64,000 nt of DNA from Cytophagales bacterium Alg240-R148 (GCA_900537185.1 LS999828.1:746706-810705); one strand, 5' to 3'; positions 49,378-58,589 are shown, counted from the stretch's first letter. Made by a program: numbers and translations. The notes: generated by a model not told the origin, from the sequence alone.

Positions 49378-50223
49378 TTACCATTTGTAGTACACTGCCA
49401 AATTACCGGAAGGTGCTTTGGCTACGAAATTTCCTGAACCAGCACCAAACATTGCCCCACTCAACCCCAAGCCTTTGTAAATATCAAAACTCCCTTTCAG
49501 GCCATAGCTGAAGTATTCTTGGTTGTTCACATACAACCCGGTTTGCAAGAGGGTTTCCGGGTGCACTACATTGCCATTATTAGTACTGGAAACAATATCG
49601 ATCACTCCTGCAATCCAAAGCTTCTTTATAGGTTTAAACCCAAGCTCTGTATTCAACCGCCAGTCATCACTGTAGTTATTATTTTTGATTCCAAACCCAA
49701 CAGAAGCATTAAAATACAACTTTTCAGATCCCGTGCTGTATATGATATAGGGTGCAATCGTTGTTGCATCGAGGCCTGTATTGAGGCCTGTATTGGCATC
49801 AAACTGACCGGTTGGAAGTTCTACGAGGAGTTGGCCTGTTAATAAGTGTTTGCCTCCTAGAAGGTTGTACTTGAAGCCTATTTGTAAATTACCAAGTGCA
49901 TTTAAGTTGCCTGCCTGCACTGGGTTATCGGGTATAGAAGGGTTGTCATTGAGCTGGTCACCGGATTGCAGCATTTTATAAGGGGCATTAAAAATAATCC
50001 CATACTTGTTATCCATGCCATACTCAAAGTACAGTTGAAGGGTATTGTCTACCAACGGTCGAGTGGTAATCCAATTTTCACCGTTGCTTTGGTACACTTT
50101 GCTATAAGTAGGAATAGTATTGAAAGCAAGGTGGCTATATCCCTTGTCCTGTATCCATGCATTTTGCCCATAGGCTACCATAGTACAACTTATAAAACAT
50201 AATATAAAGACAGCTTTTTTCAT
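49378..50223 (-). CDS. Outer-membrane beta-barrel protein, uncharacterised
   Basis: A 281-residue protein (ATG at 50223; 50229 possible). Seen: signal peptide about 1-20 (ending VAYGQN), then strand-rich sequence with alternating hydrophobic residues and aromatic belts (NALGNLQIGFKYNLLGGKHLLTGQLLVELPTGQF, LYFNASVGFGIKN, NLAVYYKW at the C-terminus). Similar in layout to the MetA-pathway/SphA-like porin-type proteins, but I would not name a substrate. Partner gene upstream at 50235. Confidence 0.75.
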   Translation of the reverse strand: MKKAVFILCFISCTMVAYGQNAWIQDKGYSHLAFNTIPTYSKVYQSNGENWITTRPLVDNTLQLYFEYGMDNKYGIIFNAPYKMLQSGDQLNDNPSIPDNPVQAGNLNALGNLQIGFKYNLLGGKHLLTGQLLVELPTGQFDANTGLNTGLDATTIAPYIIYSTGSEKLYFNASVGFGIKNNNYSDDWRLNTELGFKPIKKLWIAGVIDIVSSTNNGNVVHPETLLQTGLYVNNQEYFSYGLKGSFDIYKGLGLSGAMFGAGSGNFVAKAPSGNLAVYYKW

Positions 50224-50234
50224 GATCATGTGGA

Positions 50235-51092
50235 TTAATTAATGATTCGAAACCCCAAGTTTATGGTACTTCCTGCACCTTGGCCCTGAGATCCTTTCCA
50301 AAAATTGGTATACAATAATTCTAATTCTAATTTTCCTTTTATTAATTGATTTTTCACCCCTAACCCGGACTGAACAAAGTACTGGTTGAAGGCAGCGGCT
50401 TGTTGTGTATTGTAGTTATAATGGGTAGGCCAATATTCCGTCATGGCATATAGTGTCCATTTGTCGTTGGGGAAATAACTCAAAAAGCCACTAACTGGAG
50501 TTTCGAGAAAGTTATTTTCTACAAATGACTCTCTGACTATGGAATACCAAAGTGACATTTGTACAAAAATTTGGAGTTTATCGGATAGGTCTGCATCATA
50601 AAAAAACTGGTTGATCCATAAATGCCTATCAAAAGCTAGAAAGTCCTTATTCTGCTGTTCGTTTCTACCTTCTTGGTCTGTAGCAATAGGAAACAAAAAT
50701 GTAGATTGAATGGAGAACCCTTTAATTCCATCAAAAGGAGCAATTTTTATTTTCGGACCAAAGCCACTTACCGCAGTTCTACTCTCTTTTTCACTCATCG
50801 GTTTGTTTACATGTTTGACCCACAAATCCGCACCAATATTTACCTTGTCGTTTACTCCATATAGAAACTGATTGAGCATGGTGAAATAATATTCATTGCC
50901 CACCATGGTCTCCTCTTTTTTACCTTCAGAATTAAAGGCTTTGTTTTGGTAATAGAGGTTGTTAAAAATTTTTGCTTCGAACTGCCCCTTACCTAAAAGT
51001 TTCGATGGAGTGTACGTTTGAAGGGAGCTCTGGGCATGGGCCCCTGCAACAATTGCGAGCATAAATACCGCGATGACAGCTAAGTTTCTCAT
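50235..51092 (-). CDS. Outer-membrane beta-barrel protein, uncharacterised (second copy)
   Basis: A 285-residue protein with signal peptide about 1-20 (ending GAHAQ). Seen: barrel-like strands such as FEAKIFNNLYYQNKAF, NEYYFTMLNQFLYGVNDKVNIGADLWVKHVN, FSIQSTFLFPIATD, WTLYAMTEYWPTH and a C-terminal LELELLYTNFWKGSQGQGAGSTINLGFRI. Precedes the other barrel gene by five to eleven bases; the two form one unit, next to a Crp/Fnr regulator. Function unknown. Confidence 0.75.
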   Translation of the reverse strand: MRNLAVIAVFMLAIVAGAHAQSSLQTYTPSKLLGKGQFEAKIFNNLYYQNKAFNSEGKKEETMVGNEYYFTMLNQFLYGVNDKVNIGADLWVKHVNKPMSEKESRTAVSGFGPKIKIAPFDGIKGFSIQSTFLFPIATDQEGRNEQQNKDFLAFDRHLWINQFFYDADLSDKLQIFVQMSLWYSIVRESFVENNFLETPVSGFLSYFPNDKWTLYAMTEYWPTHYNYNTQQAAAFNQYFVQSGLGVKNQLIKGKLELELLYTNFWKGSQGQGAGSTINLGFRIIN

Positions 51093-51164
51093 AAAAAATA
51101 ATTTTTACCCAATATGCTCATTCCTGCTTCAAGGATGTGTCATCCAAAAGACAAGCCTCCATTT

Positions 51165-51845
51165 TCAACCCAATGTTTGCAAATCTCTAATCAAAATTCG
51201 CCTCCTATCGAAGTTGATTTGATTTTGTTCTTTTAACTCATTTAAAATGGTAGTAACCGTCTGTCTGGAAGTACCAGTCAAACTCGCTATATCTTTATGG
51301 GTCAGCTTGGTTCTTATCAATGTTTCAAAGCCCACTTTTTGCCCTCTGTTTTGAGCCATGTCTTTTAGAAACTCAATAATACGCGTTCGAGCATCTTTAA
51401 ATACCAAAGACTCTACTTTCCTTTCCAACCTTTTTATACGCAGGCCAATAAGCTTAAATATTTTAAAACTAAGTTCTTTATCGTCTTTCATTAAACCCTG
51501 CATATCTTCTATGCTCATAGGACAGGTGGAAGTTCCTTCGTCCATGGCCATTGCAAAATCTGTGCGTTGGTCTTCGCCAGCTAAGGATAATTCACCAAAC
51601 AACTCTCCTTTTCCAAGAATCGCTTTAACAACTTCTTTTCCGTCTTCGGTGTAACTGCCTATTTTCACCCTTCCTTCTGCAATCATGTAAACATGGTTAG
51701 ATGGCTCACCAGGGAAATAAACAAATTCTTCCTTTTTGTATTCATTAAAATGATGTAAATCTGGAATTTCTTTAACCTTGTGCGGACACAAAACATTAAA
51801 AAGATCCACACTCTCAAAATACCACAATGCAGTTTTATCGCCCAT
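51165..51845 (-). CDS. Crp/Fnr family transcriptional regulator
   Basis: A 226-residue regulator. Seen: cyclic-nucleotide-binding-like domain (EEFVYFPGEPSNHVYMIAEGRVKIGSY, LGKGELFGELSLAGEDQRTDFAMAM) at about 30-120, a long dimerisation helix (FKIFKLIGLRIKRLERKVESLVF), and a winged-helix with LTHKDIASLTGTSRQTVTTILNELKEQNQINFDRRRILIRDLQTL. No Cys cluster for an iron-sulfur centre is seen near the N-terminus apart from Cys15, so it is not a typical Fnr. It may control the neighbouring barrel genes. Confidence 0.9.
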   Translation of the reverse strand: MGDKTALWYFESVDLFNVLCPHKVKEIPDLHHFNEYKKEEFVYFPGEPSNHVYMIAEGRVKIGSYTEDGKEVVKAILGKGELFGELSLAGEDQRTDFAMAMDEGTSTCPMSIEDMQGLMKDDKELSFKIFKLIGLRIKRLERKVESLVFKDARTRIIEFLKDMAQNRGQKVGFETLIRTKLTHKDIASLTGTSRQTVTTILNELKEQNQINFDRRRILIRDLQTLG

Positions 51846-51942
51846 AAAAGTATTCGTTTACTTTTCTTTTATACAATAATAAAAAATTCATCTAAATTTA
51901 TAGTGCAAATAACACATAAGTATCACAATTAAACTCTTTTAC

Positions 51943-52767
51943 ATGTCAACACCTGAATTCGGCAAAATGGTTCTTAAAAACATTGTTATTTATCCAGTAA
52001 AATCTTTAAAAGGGATTGAACTCCATGAATCGTATGTTGAAGACAGAGGCCTAGCGCACGATAGACGCTGGATGATAGTTGATAAAAACTATCAATTTGT
52101 AACACAAAGGAAACACGCCAAGCTTTGTTTCATTGATATAGCCTACCGAGATGAGATGGTCATTCTGAAACACGAAGGGCACTCAGACCTACCATTGTCC
52201 CATAATGGATTAACCCAAGAAGTAGAAGTTACTGTGTGGGAAGACCGATGCAGTGCGTTGCTCGGTGCCGAAGGGGCCAACCAATGGATCTCTGAGGTTT
52301 TGGGATTTGAGGCATACTTTGTTTACATGCACGAAGGATCTGAAAGGCGTGTGGAACAAAAAATTATTAAAAATGACGCTCTGGTCAGCTTTTCGGATGG
52401 GTACCCAATTTTGACTCTTTCTGAAGAAAGCATGGAAGGATTAAATGAAAAGTTAGAAGTGGCACTCCCTATTGGTCGATTCAGGGCAAATTTAATCGTT
52501 TCAGGCGTTGGGGAAGCTCATGAAGAGGACCACTGGAAAGAGTATACAATTGGCGATACAGTAATTTTACAAGGTGTCAAAAAATGCGCCCGGTGCATCT
52601 TCACAGCTATTGACCAATCTACAGGAGAAAAAGGCAAGGAACCTTTGACCACTCTTGCGTCTTACCGAAAAGAAAACAACAAAATAATGTTTGGGATGAA
52701 CGCAATCACCAACAAAACAGGAAAAATAAAAGTGGGTGACATTATTGAGATAAAAACCCGCCATTGA
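51943..52767 (+). CDS. MOSC domain protein (YcbX/mARC type)
   Basis: A 274-residue protein. Seen: N-terminal beta-barrel (NIVIYPVKSLKGIELHESYVEDRGLAHDRRWMIVD), and a MOSC domain with PIGRFRANLIVSG, GDTVILQGVKKCARCIFTAIDQSTGEKGKEPLTTLASYR; the Cys in KKCARC is at the Moco-ligand position of the family. Likely a molybdenum-cofactor-dependent reductase of N-oxygenated compounds. Divergent from the Crp/Fnr gene; followed by hemJ-like gene after 54 bases. Confidence 0.9.
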   Translation: MSTPEFGKMVLKNIVIYPVKSLKGIELHESYVEDRGLAHDRRWMIVDKNYQFVTQRKHAKLCFIDIAYRDEMVILKHEGHSDLPLSHNGLTQEVEVTVWEDRCSALLGAEGANQWISEVLGFEAYFVYMHEGSERRVEQKIIKNDALVSFSDGYPILTLSEESMEGLNEKLEVALPIGRFRANLIVSGVGEAHEEDHWKEYTIGDTVILQGVKKCARCIFTAIDQSTGEKGKEPLTTLASYRKENNKIMFGMNAITNKTGKIKVGDIIEIKTRH

Positions 52768-52821
52768 TAATACAAATTAAATTTTTGTCCTGTATTTTTG
52801 GGTCGCAATTGGCAACGAAAC

Positions 52822-53358
52822 ATGGATATTTTATACATTAAATCTTTTCATATCATTTTTATTGTGACTTGGTTTGCAGGGCTTTTTTATATTGTACGCC
52901 TCTTCATTTACCACACAGAAGCACTAGAAAAAGAAGAACCGGAAAGAAGTATATTGTCCAACGAATACAAAAGAATCACCAAACTTTTGTGGTATATTAT
53001 TACTTGGCCTTCGGCGCTGCTCACCTTAATTTTTGGCCCGTGGTTGTTGTATAAAATGTCCGGTTTATTAGAATTCGGGTTCATGCATTTGAAATTGGCG
53101 TTTGTTTTTCTTTTGTATGTTTACCACTACATTTGCCACCGTTTTTATTTAAAACTACAAGCAGAGGAGCCCGTACTCAACTCTTTTCAACTAAGAATTT
53201 GGAATGAGGTGGCCACATTGTTGCTGCTGGGAATAGTATTTCTAATCGTGTTAAAAAATGCTCTGGATACTACCATCGGTATCATTGGTTTTTTTGGCAC
53301 AGGGATTTTGCTTATGCTTGGAATAAAACTATACAAAAGACTTCGATCGAAGCAATAA
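52822..53358 (+). CDS. hemJ: HemJ-like protoporphyrinogen oxidase (UPF0093, CopD family)
   Basis: A 178-residue membrane protein with four helices. ATG at 52822 (MDILYIKSFHIIFIVTWFAGLFYIVRLFIYHTEA) matches HemJ; an upstream TTG at 52798 adds nothing. Seen: conserved His10 in the first helix, RLFIYH, later KLAFVFLLYVYHYICHRFYLKL with further His residues, fitting the heme-binding HemJ family that oxidises protoporphyrinogen IX. It is followed after five bases by the SCO gene, suggesting a respiratory/heme transcription unit. Confidence 0.85.
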   Translation: MDILYIKSFHIIFIVTWFAGLFYIVRLFIYHTEALEKEEPERSILSNEYKRITKLLWYIITWPSALLTLIFGPWLLYKMSGLLEFGFMHLKLAFVFLLYVYHYICHRFYLKLQAEEPVLNSFQLRIWNEVATLLLLGIVFLIVLKNALDTTIGIIGFFGTGILLMLGIKLYKRLRSKQ

Positions 53359-53363
53359 ACGTT

Positions 53364-54017
53364 ATGAAACAAATATACTACATTCTATTTTTAGCAGGGC
53401 TTCTATCCAGTTGTTCCAATGGTTCGGAAGAAAATAAACGGCTTCCGTTTTTGGGAAGGTTCGAAGTAGTTACCAATGAAGAAGGTGGCAAAAAGGTGGT
53501 GGATACCATACACCATCAAATCCCCCAGTTCAACTTTTTGAATCAAGACAGTGCAATGGTAAACAACGCCACAATGGAAGGACACATTTATGTATCCGAC
53601 TTTTTTTTCACGAGTTGTTTGACAATTTGCCCTACTATGAAGGGACAAATGCTCCGAGTTTACGATTCGCTTGAAGCTAATAATTTGAACGATGTGCTGT
53701 TTTTATCGCATACCATAGACCCAGCATACGACACTGTACCATTGTTGCATGAATATGCCAATAGATTGGGCGTTTCTTCTCAGAAGTGGCATTTTGTAAC
53801 AGGTGATAAGAAGGCCATATATGCTATTGCAAAAAACGGATACCTCGCTACGGCGGTAGAAGATTCTACTGTTCAAGATGGTTTTATACACAGCGGTGCT
53901 TTTTTATTGATTGATAAAAAGGGCCACATACGGGGCCGTTACGACGGGACAAAACCGGAGGATGTCAATGTGTTAATTCAAGATATCAAAAAGCTCAACC
54001 AAACATATGAAAAATAG
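53364..54017 (+). CDS. SCO1/SenC family copper-chaperone-like lipoprotein
   Basis: A 217-residue thioredoxin-fold protein. Seen: lipoprotein signal (LLSSCSN, Cys17), the SCO metal site CLTICP (CxxxC) at about residues 88-93, and the third ligand in FIHSGAFLLIDKKG (His). It would assemble the copper centre of cytochrome oxidase or act as a thiol-reductase. It overlaps the cytochrome c gene by 11 bases and follows hemJ by five. Confidence 0.92.
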   Translation: MKQIYYILFLAGLLSSCSNGSEENKRLPFLGRFEVVTNEEGGKKVVDTIHHQIPQFNFLNQDSAMVNNATMEGHIYVSDFFFTSCLTICPTMKGQMLRVYDSLEANNLNDVLFLSHTIDPAYDTVPLLHEYANRLGVSSQKWHFVTGDKKAIYAIAKNGYLATAVEDSTVQDGFIHSGAFLLIDKKGHIRGRYDGTKPEDVNVLIQDIKKLNQTYEK

Positions 54018-54462
54018 CTTTCTATTTTTGAGTTGCTTTTTGCTGCTTCAAGCCTCCTGTAACCAAGTAGTTCAAGAAGGGTCGGATGCACTTCCTGAAA
54101 TGACTAGAGCGGAGGCAAATATGTACAACAAATACTATATAAGAGGGGAAGCACTCTACAATAGTTATTGCAGCAACTGCCACCAATCCAACAGGTTGGG
54201 ACTTGGAAAATTATACCCACCGGTAGAAGACTCCGACTTCATGCAAAACAATTTTGAAGCCACCCTTTGTATTATGAAAAATGGTTACGAAGGCCCCATA
54301 ACAGTGAACGGTGTTGAATACAACGGTAAAATGCCACCTGTAGGCAGTATCTCCAATCTTGAAATAGCAGAGATCGCCACCTATTTATACAATGTGGGTA
54401 AAACAAAAAGAGGCATCGTTTCTGTAAAAGAAGTACAGCAACTCACCTCCCAATGCCGTTAA
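54007..54462 (+). CDS. Lipoprotein mono-heme cytochrome c
   Basis: A 151-residue protein with lipobox (LLLQASCNQ, Cys17). Seen: heme motif CSNCH (CxxCH) at about 56-60 in ALYNSYCSNCHQSNRLGLGKLYPPVEDSDFM, and the distal Met in GKMPPVGSISNLEIAEIATYLYN. Class I cytochrome, anchored by lipid to the inner or outer membrane. Likely electron carrier to a terminal oxidase; cotranscribed with SCO. Its 3' end overlaps the convergent exporter gene by four bases. Confidence 0.93.
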   Translation: MKNSFLFLSCFLLLQASCNQVVQEGSDALPEMTRAEANMYNKYYIRGEALYNSYCSNCHQSNRLGLGKLYPPVEDSDFMQNNFEATLCIMKNGYEGPITVNGVEYNGKMPPVGSISNLEIAEIATYLYNVGKTKRGIVSVKEVQQLTSQCR

Positions 54463-56216
54463 ATTCTTGCCTGGTAAGTATACAATTCGTAGTACCTACC
54501 CTTTTTTTCCAATAAACTTTCATGGGTACCACTTTCCGCTACACGTCCATTTTCTATCACCAATATTTGATCCGCTTGGCGGATCGTTGAAAGCCTGTGG
54601 GCTATCACAAAAGTGGTTCTGTTCTGCAACAAATATTTCAAGCTCTTTTGAATAAACGCCTCAGAAGAAGCATCCAAGTTACTAGTTGCCTCATCCAAAA
54701 TCAACAATTCTGGATTGGCTAGAATCGCTCTTGCAATTGCTATTCTCTGGCGCTGCCCTCCAGAAAGCTTAATCCCACGTTCTCCTATTAAAGTTTCCAG
54801 CCCCTCATCAAAACGATCCGTAAACTCATTGACATAGGCCATTTCTACGGCTTGTTTTAATTCTTGGTCACTGGCTTTGGTATTGGCAAATAAAATATTT
54901 TCCTTGATCGTCCCTTCAAACAAAAAGTCGTCCTGTAAAACAACGCCCAGTTTGCTCCTGTAAGATTGTAATTCTACTTCAGATAAATCTGTAGAACCAA
55001 CCATAATTTTACCGGAGGATGGGAAAATAAAAGACCCTACCAACCCTGCGATGGTGCTTTTGCCAGAACCCGAAGTCCCTACCAATGCGGTTACACTACC
55101 TTGTTTGGCTTCGAAAGACACTTCATGTAAAACCTCTGCGCCTTCAGTGTATTCGAAATTCACTTTGTCGAATACAATATCTCCATTCAAACTTTTTAAA
55201 GAAGTGGTTCTTTTTGGGTCTTCGTACTCTGTTGGTTCATTGAGCAGTTCTTCCATACGATCCAAACCAGCAAAAGCTTCCGTTAACTGACTGCCTATAT
55301 TGCCCATCTGAACAATAGGCGCCACCAAAAAGCCTAAAAAGAGCAGGTAAGCAAAGAAATCACCATTGGTCATATCTCCGGCATACATGGATTCACCACC
55401 CATTTTCATTATAATAATACTGGCAAGGCCAATTAAAAATGTTCCGGAAGAAGTAATTAAACTAGTGGAAGTAAGGGATTTCTTAACATTTTGATACAAG
55501 TCATGTACTCCTTTTTTGAAAACTGATATTTCTGCTTCTTCGGCATTAAATCCTTTTATTACCCGAATGCCCCCTAGCGTTTCTGTTAACCTACCTGTAA
55601 CGCGTGCATTGATTTTGCTTCTGTTTCTGAAAATTGGTCGAATGTATTGAAAAGCCTTAAAAGAAACCACACCAAACACCAACATTGGAAGCAATACGAC
55701 CAGAGTCATCTGATAATTGAGGTTGAGCAAAAAGAAAAAAGAAGCTATGGAAGTTAGTACTCCTCCAAATAATTGCACCAGACCTGTTCCAACCAAATTT
55801 CTAACTCCCTCCACATCGCTCATGATCCGAGACACCAAGGCACCCGTTTTGTTGTTGTCAAAATAACTTACCGGTAGTTTCACAATATGCTGTTGTACTT
55901 GAGATCTGAGTATGGAGATCAAGCGCTGCGCTTCTACGCTAAGCAAGCGGGTAAGGGAATAAGAGGTAACTGCTTGTATGCTCACCGCAGTACCCACAAC
56001 CAAAAGCAACGTAGTTAACAACTCAATTTTGTTAGGTCCAATTATGTCATCTATCAAATATTTGGTGGAGTAAGGAAGTACCAAACCTGCTGCTCTATTG
56101 AATACAATGAGCACCAAGCCAATTAAAATCAAAAACCTTCTAGGCCAAATGATATTCTTAAAAACGTAGCCTAAATTGCTAAACTTCTTTTTGTTAGTAC
56201 TTTCAACTTTCTTCAT
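54459..56216 (-). CDS. ABC exporter, fused permease-ATPase (MsbA-like)
   Basis: A 585-residue half-transporter. Seen: six membrane helices in about 1-310, then the ATPase with Walker A ALVGTSGSGKSTIAGLVG, Q-loop LGVVLQDDFLFEGTIKENI, signature IKLSGGQRQRIAIARAIL, Walker B LLILDEATSNLDASSE and the switch His in VIAHRLSTI. Works as a dimer; lipid A-type or drug efflux is typical for the group. Monocistronic, starting just after the structured gap at 56217. Confidence 0.93.
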   Translation of the reverse strand: MKKVESTNKKKFSNLGYVFKNIIWPRRFLILIGLVLIVFNRAAGLVLPYSTKYLIDDIIGPNKIELLTTLLLVVGTAVSIQAVTSYSLTRLLSVEAQRLISILRSQVQQHIVKLPVSYFDNNKTGALVSRIMSDVEGVRNLVGTGLVQLFGGVLTSIASFFFLLNLNYQMTLVVLLPMLVFGVVSFKAFQYIRPIFRNRSKINARVTGRLTETLGGIRVIKGFNAEEAEISVFKKGVHDLYQNVKKSLTSTSLITSSGTFLIGLASIIIMKMGGESMYAGDMTNGDFFAYLLFLGFLVAPIVQMGNIGSQLTEAFAGLDRMEELLNEPTEYEDPKRTTSLKSLNGDIVFDKVNFEYTEGAEVLHEVSFEAKQGSVTALVGTSGSGKSTIAGLVGSFIFPSSGKIMVGSTDLSEVELQSYRSKLGVVLQDDFLFEGTIKENILFANTKASDQELKQAVEMAYVNEFTDRFDEGLETLIGERGIKLSGGQRQRIAIARAILANPELLILDEATSNLDASSEAFIQKSLKYLLQNRTTFVIAHRLSTIRQADQILVIENGRVAESGTHESLLEKKGRYYELYTYQARI

Positions 56217-56434
56217 ATCATTTTTTTCAAATAAAGATTCATTAAATACGACTTGGTTATTATTTAATTATATTTTTTCCAAGAATATTTTTATTACTTA
56301 AAAATTTTACTTTTCTTTAAGTTATTAACCAAACGAGAAAACAGATTTTTACTTTAATTAGTTTGCTAAACTTATTATTTTTTTGAATTCCGTTCTAAAA
56401 CCCTATTTCACCTGAATCCAACATTTAAGATAAC

Positions 56435-56520
56435 TGGCAAGCGGCGTATGCCGTGATTGTTGCCTTTGCTCGATTAAACCTAAACCGGAGAATTCCATAC
56501 GGGGATTCCCGGTTTATTTT
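56435..56520 (+). ncRNA. Candidate small structured RNA with terminator
   Basis: In the 297-base gap, two nested stems occur: GGCAA / TTGCC enclosing CGGC / GCCG (about 56439-56467), followed by AAACCGG-x-GAAT ... ATTC-x-CGGTTT, a strong stem, then TTTATTTTTT on the plus strand (to 56520). No plus-strand gene ends here, so a short plus-strand transcript ending in this terminator is a simple explanation. The rest of the gap (56217-56430) is AT-rich with no gene seen. Alternatively these stems serve the minus-strand btuD-like transcript end. Confidence 0.4.
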
Positions 56521-57521
56521 TTAAGGAAGTCAACCAAATCATTGACACCGTTAAATGTTTTTACTTGGTCCTTATCGTATTGGTATTCCCAATGTCCTTC
56601 TCGCACCAGAACTTCTCCATCAAAACCCGTATTAGAAAGTCTAAACCCATTCCTTTCCAATGCATTTTTTGTCCATAGCGCACGATAATCGCTCCCATCC
56701 ACTTTGATCGTTTTTATAGGGTTTTCTACTTTCCACTGCACCTTCCCAGTTTTCAAATCATACCCTTTTAATGGGAATATTTTATCCACCAACCCATCCA
56801 AAATTAAGTCCTCAGGCATCCCTTCGTAAATGGATCCTTCCCGCTCCACCAACCACAGTTTATCTGCAATCTGAAGGGCTAAGTCTACTTCATGGGTGGC
56901 CATCAAAATTGCTTTTCCAGATTTTTGTGCCATTTTCTTAAGCAACAACACAATTTCAATCCTGTTGTTTAGGTCCAAATGATTGGTAGGTTCATCCAAC
57001 AACATTATTGGAGTATCCTGACAAAACGCCCGGGCAATGTAGGCTTTCTGCAATTGGCCATCGCTCAAGGTGCCTAACATTCTTTTTTTGAATTTCTCTA
57101 ACCCAACCACTTCAATGGCACCTTCAATTTTTCGGTGGTCTTCTTGTTTTAAAACTGCTAAATTATTGATGTAGGGATAACGCCCTAGTGAAACCAATTC
57201 CTCTACGGTAAGCCCTAGTGGGGCTGTTCTTTCTGTTAGTACTACCGCAATTTCTTTGGCTCCATAGCCAGTTTTGGACTTTGGGTTTTTGTGGTTTACT
57301 GCACCAATATTGAACGTACCACTTAACGGGGGCAAATAGCCTGATAATGTCTTCAATAAAGTGGATTTCCCTGCACCGTTCTCGCCCATCAAACACACCA
57401 ACTCTCCGTTCAACAATTCTAGGTTGATGTCTTGCAGAACAACAAGCTTATTTTTTTTTATTACAAAGCCAATATTTAAATTGGTGCATTGGATTGCTAT
57501 GTTTTTTTGCGCTGGTATCAT
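56514..57521 (-). CDS. btuD: ABC transporter ATP-binding protein, B12/iron-siderophore type
   Basis: A 335-residue ATPase from ATG 57521 (MIPAQKNIAIQCTNLNIGF), overlapping the permease gene by four bases. Seen: Walker A LMGENGAGKSTLLKTLSG, signature TLSDGQLQKAYIARAF (LSDGQ instead of LSGGQ), Walker B IMLLDEPTNHLDLNN, and a C-terminal extra region of about 85 residues (KGYDLKTGKVQWKVENPIK ... VDFLKK) seen in Bacteroidota members. Family members move B12, heme or ferric siderophores; I infer B12 because the genome's B12 operon lacks these subunits, but iron is equally possible on sequence alone. Confidence 0.7.
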   Translation of the reverse strand: MIPAQKNIAIQCTNLNIGFVIKKNKLVVLQDINLELLNGELVCLMGENGAGKSTLLKTLSGYLPPLSGTFNIGAVNHKNPKSKTGYGAKEIAVVLTERTAPLGLTVEELVSLGRYPYINNLAVLKQEDHRKIEGAIEVVGLEKFKKRMLGTLSDGQLQKAYIARAFCQDTPIMLLDEPTNHLDLNNRIEIVLLLKKMAQKSGKAILMATHEVDLALQIADKLWLVEREGSIYEGMPEDLILDGLVDKIFPLKGYDLKTGKVQWKVENPIKTIKVDGSDYRALWTKNALERNGFRLSNTGFDGEVLVREGHWEYQYDKDQVKTFNGVNDLVDFLKK

Positions 57522-58564
57522 TTGAAAATCCCTCCTCTCACATTGCCTTTTGAAATGATGATCCAAATAACTACAGGTGCACCAAATGCGGATGTTATGG
57601 CATTGATGGGTAACACCAAAGCAGCCGAAGGCACCTGTGAGATGGTATCGCATACCAACATAAACAAAGCACCTGTCAAAACTACAGCTGGAATTAGTAT
57701 TTTATGGTTCACCGTACCTGTGGCCAGTCGCACCAAATGCGGCACTGCAATCCCAACAAAAGCTATAGGCCCAACCAATCCGGTTACAATACCTGCTAAG
57801 ATCCCAGCCAATAATATTAGTTTTATTTTAAGCCGTCCAGCATGCACGCCTAAAGACCTGGCATAACCATCCCCCATGAGCCATACGTTTAAAGGTTTGA
57901 GTAGTAGAAAAGAAGCTACCATGGCCGGTATACAAATTACTGCCAAGATGCCCAGTTGCGTCCAAGACAACCCTGCCAAACTTCCAAAGTTCCAAAATAG
58001 AAACATTTTAACTTCGGCAGCTTCACTAAAGTATTGCAACACACTAATTACCGCACTCGAAATACTCCCTATCATTATTCCAACTATTAACAATGCGTTG
58101 TTGTCTTTTATTTTTAACGATACGCCCAAAATAACAAACATCACCCCCAATGCACCCAAAATTGCGGCTATTGAAAGTGCCAATGGATTGGTAGGGTCCA
58201 TGTGAATAAAAGGAAGCACGCTGGAAACCATAATAGCCAAAGCAACCATAACATTTGCTCCAGATGAAATACCCAAAACAAAAGGCCCTGCCAAAGGATT
58301 TCGAAACAAGGATTGCATCAACAACCCGCTCAATGCCAAAGCTCCTCCAACCAAAATAGCCGTTATGGTTTTAGGCAATCTAAAGTCTAGAATTATGTAA
58401 TGCCAGGTGGATTTACTCGCTCGTTGCCCACTCAGCACTTTTAACACCTCCATTCCGGGAATGTCAACGCTACCCAATATCAAATTCAAAAATGCTGTAG
58501 AAATGAGTAGAAGAACACCAAGGGCAAACACCCATTTAATATTTTGAGATTTTCTTAATAACAT
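57518..58564 (-). CDS. btuC: FecCD/BtuC-family ABC transporter permease
   Basis: A 348-residue permease with about ten helices. I choose ATG 58564 (MLLRKSQNIKWVFALGVLLLI); the TTG at 58594 would put the start inside a terminator hairpin. Seen: GALALSGLLMQSLFRNPLAGPFVLGISSGANVMVAL, the classic BtuC/FecCD block, VGLVGPIAFVGIAVPHLVRLATG and INAITSAFGAPVVIWII. Overlaps the ATPase gene by four bases. No solute-binding protein gene adjoins; the B12-binding protein at 3182-4090 is a possible partner. Confidence 0.75.
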   Translation of the reverse strand: MLLRKSQNIKWVFALGVLLLISTAFLNLILGSVDIPGMEVLKVLSGQRASKSTWHYIILDFRLPKTITAILVGGALALSGLLMQSLFRNPLAGPFVLGISSGANVMVALAIMVSSVLPFIHMDPTNPLALSIAAILGALGVMFVILGVSLKIKDNNALLIVGIMIGSISSAVISVLQYFSEAAEVKMFLFWNFGSLAGLSWTQLGILAVICIPAMVASFLLLKPLNVWLMGDGYARSLGVHAGRLKIKLILLAGILAGIVTGLVGPIAFVGIAVPHLVRLATGTVNHKILIPAVVLTGALFMLVCDTISQVPSAALVLPINAITSAFGAPVVIWIIISKGNVRGGIFK

Positions 58565-58589
58565 AAAAAGCAGGCTTTTTACGCCTGCT
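58565..58589 (-). terminator. Rho-independent terminator of SRPBCC gene
   Basis: Minus-strand stem AGCAGGC/GCCTGCT with a 7-base loop followed by TTTTT, about 56 bases past the SRPBCC stop and touching the permease ATG at 58564. It implies that the permease start has to be transcribed by readthrough or from a promoter before the hairpin. Confidence 0.75.

Noticed and set aside
49765-49800. Tandem AGGCCTGTATTG repeat as a regulatory site
   Set aside because: Falls inside the barrel-protein gene and encodes a simple in-frame duplication (NTGLNTGL).
57489-57866. 125-codon open frame antisense to the BtuC/BtuD-like genes
   Set aside because: Lies inside well-supported genes on the other strand and its translation has no recognisable family pattern; frames open because of codon bias in the real genes.
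56514-58564. Second cobalamin riboswitch before the permease genes
   Set aside because: No B12 box or core blocks found upstream of 58564 or 59265; assignment to B12 therefore rests on inference only.
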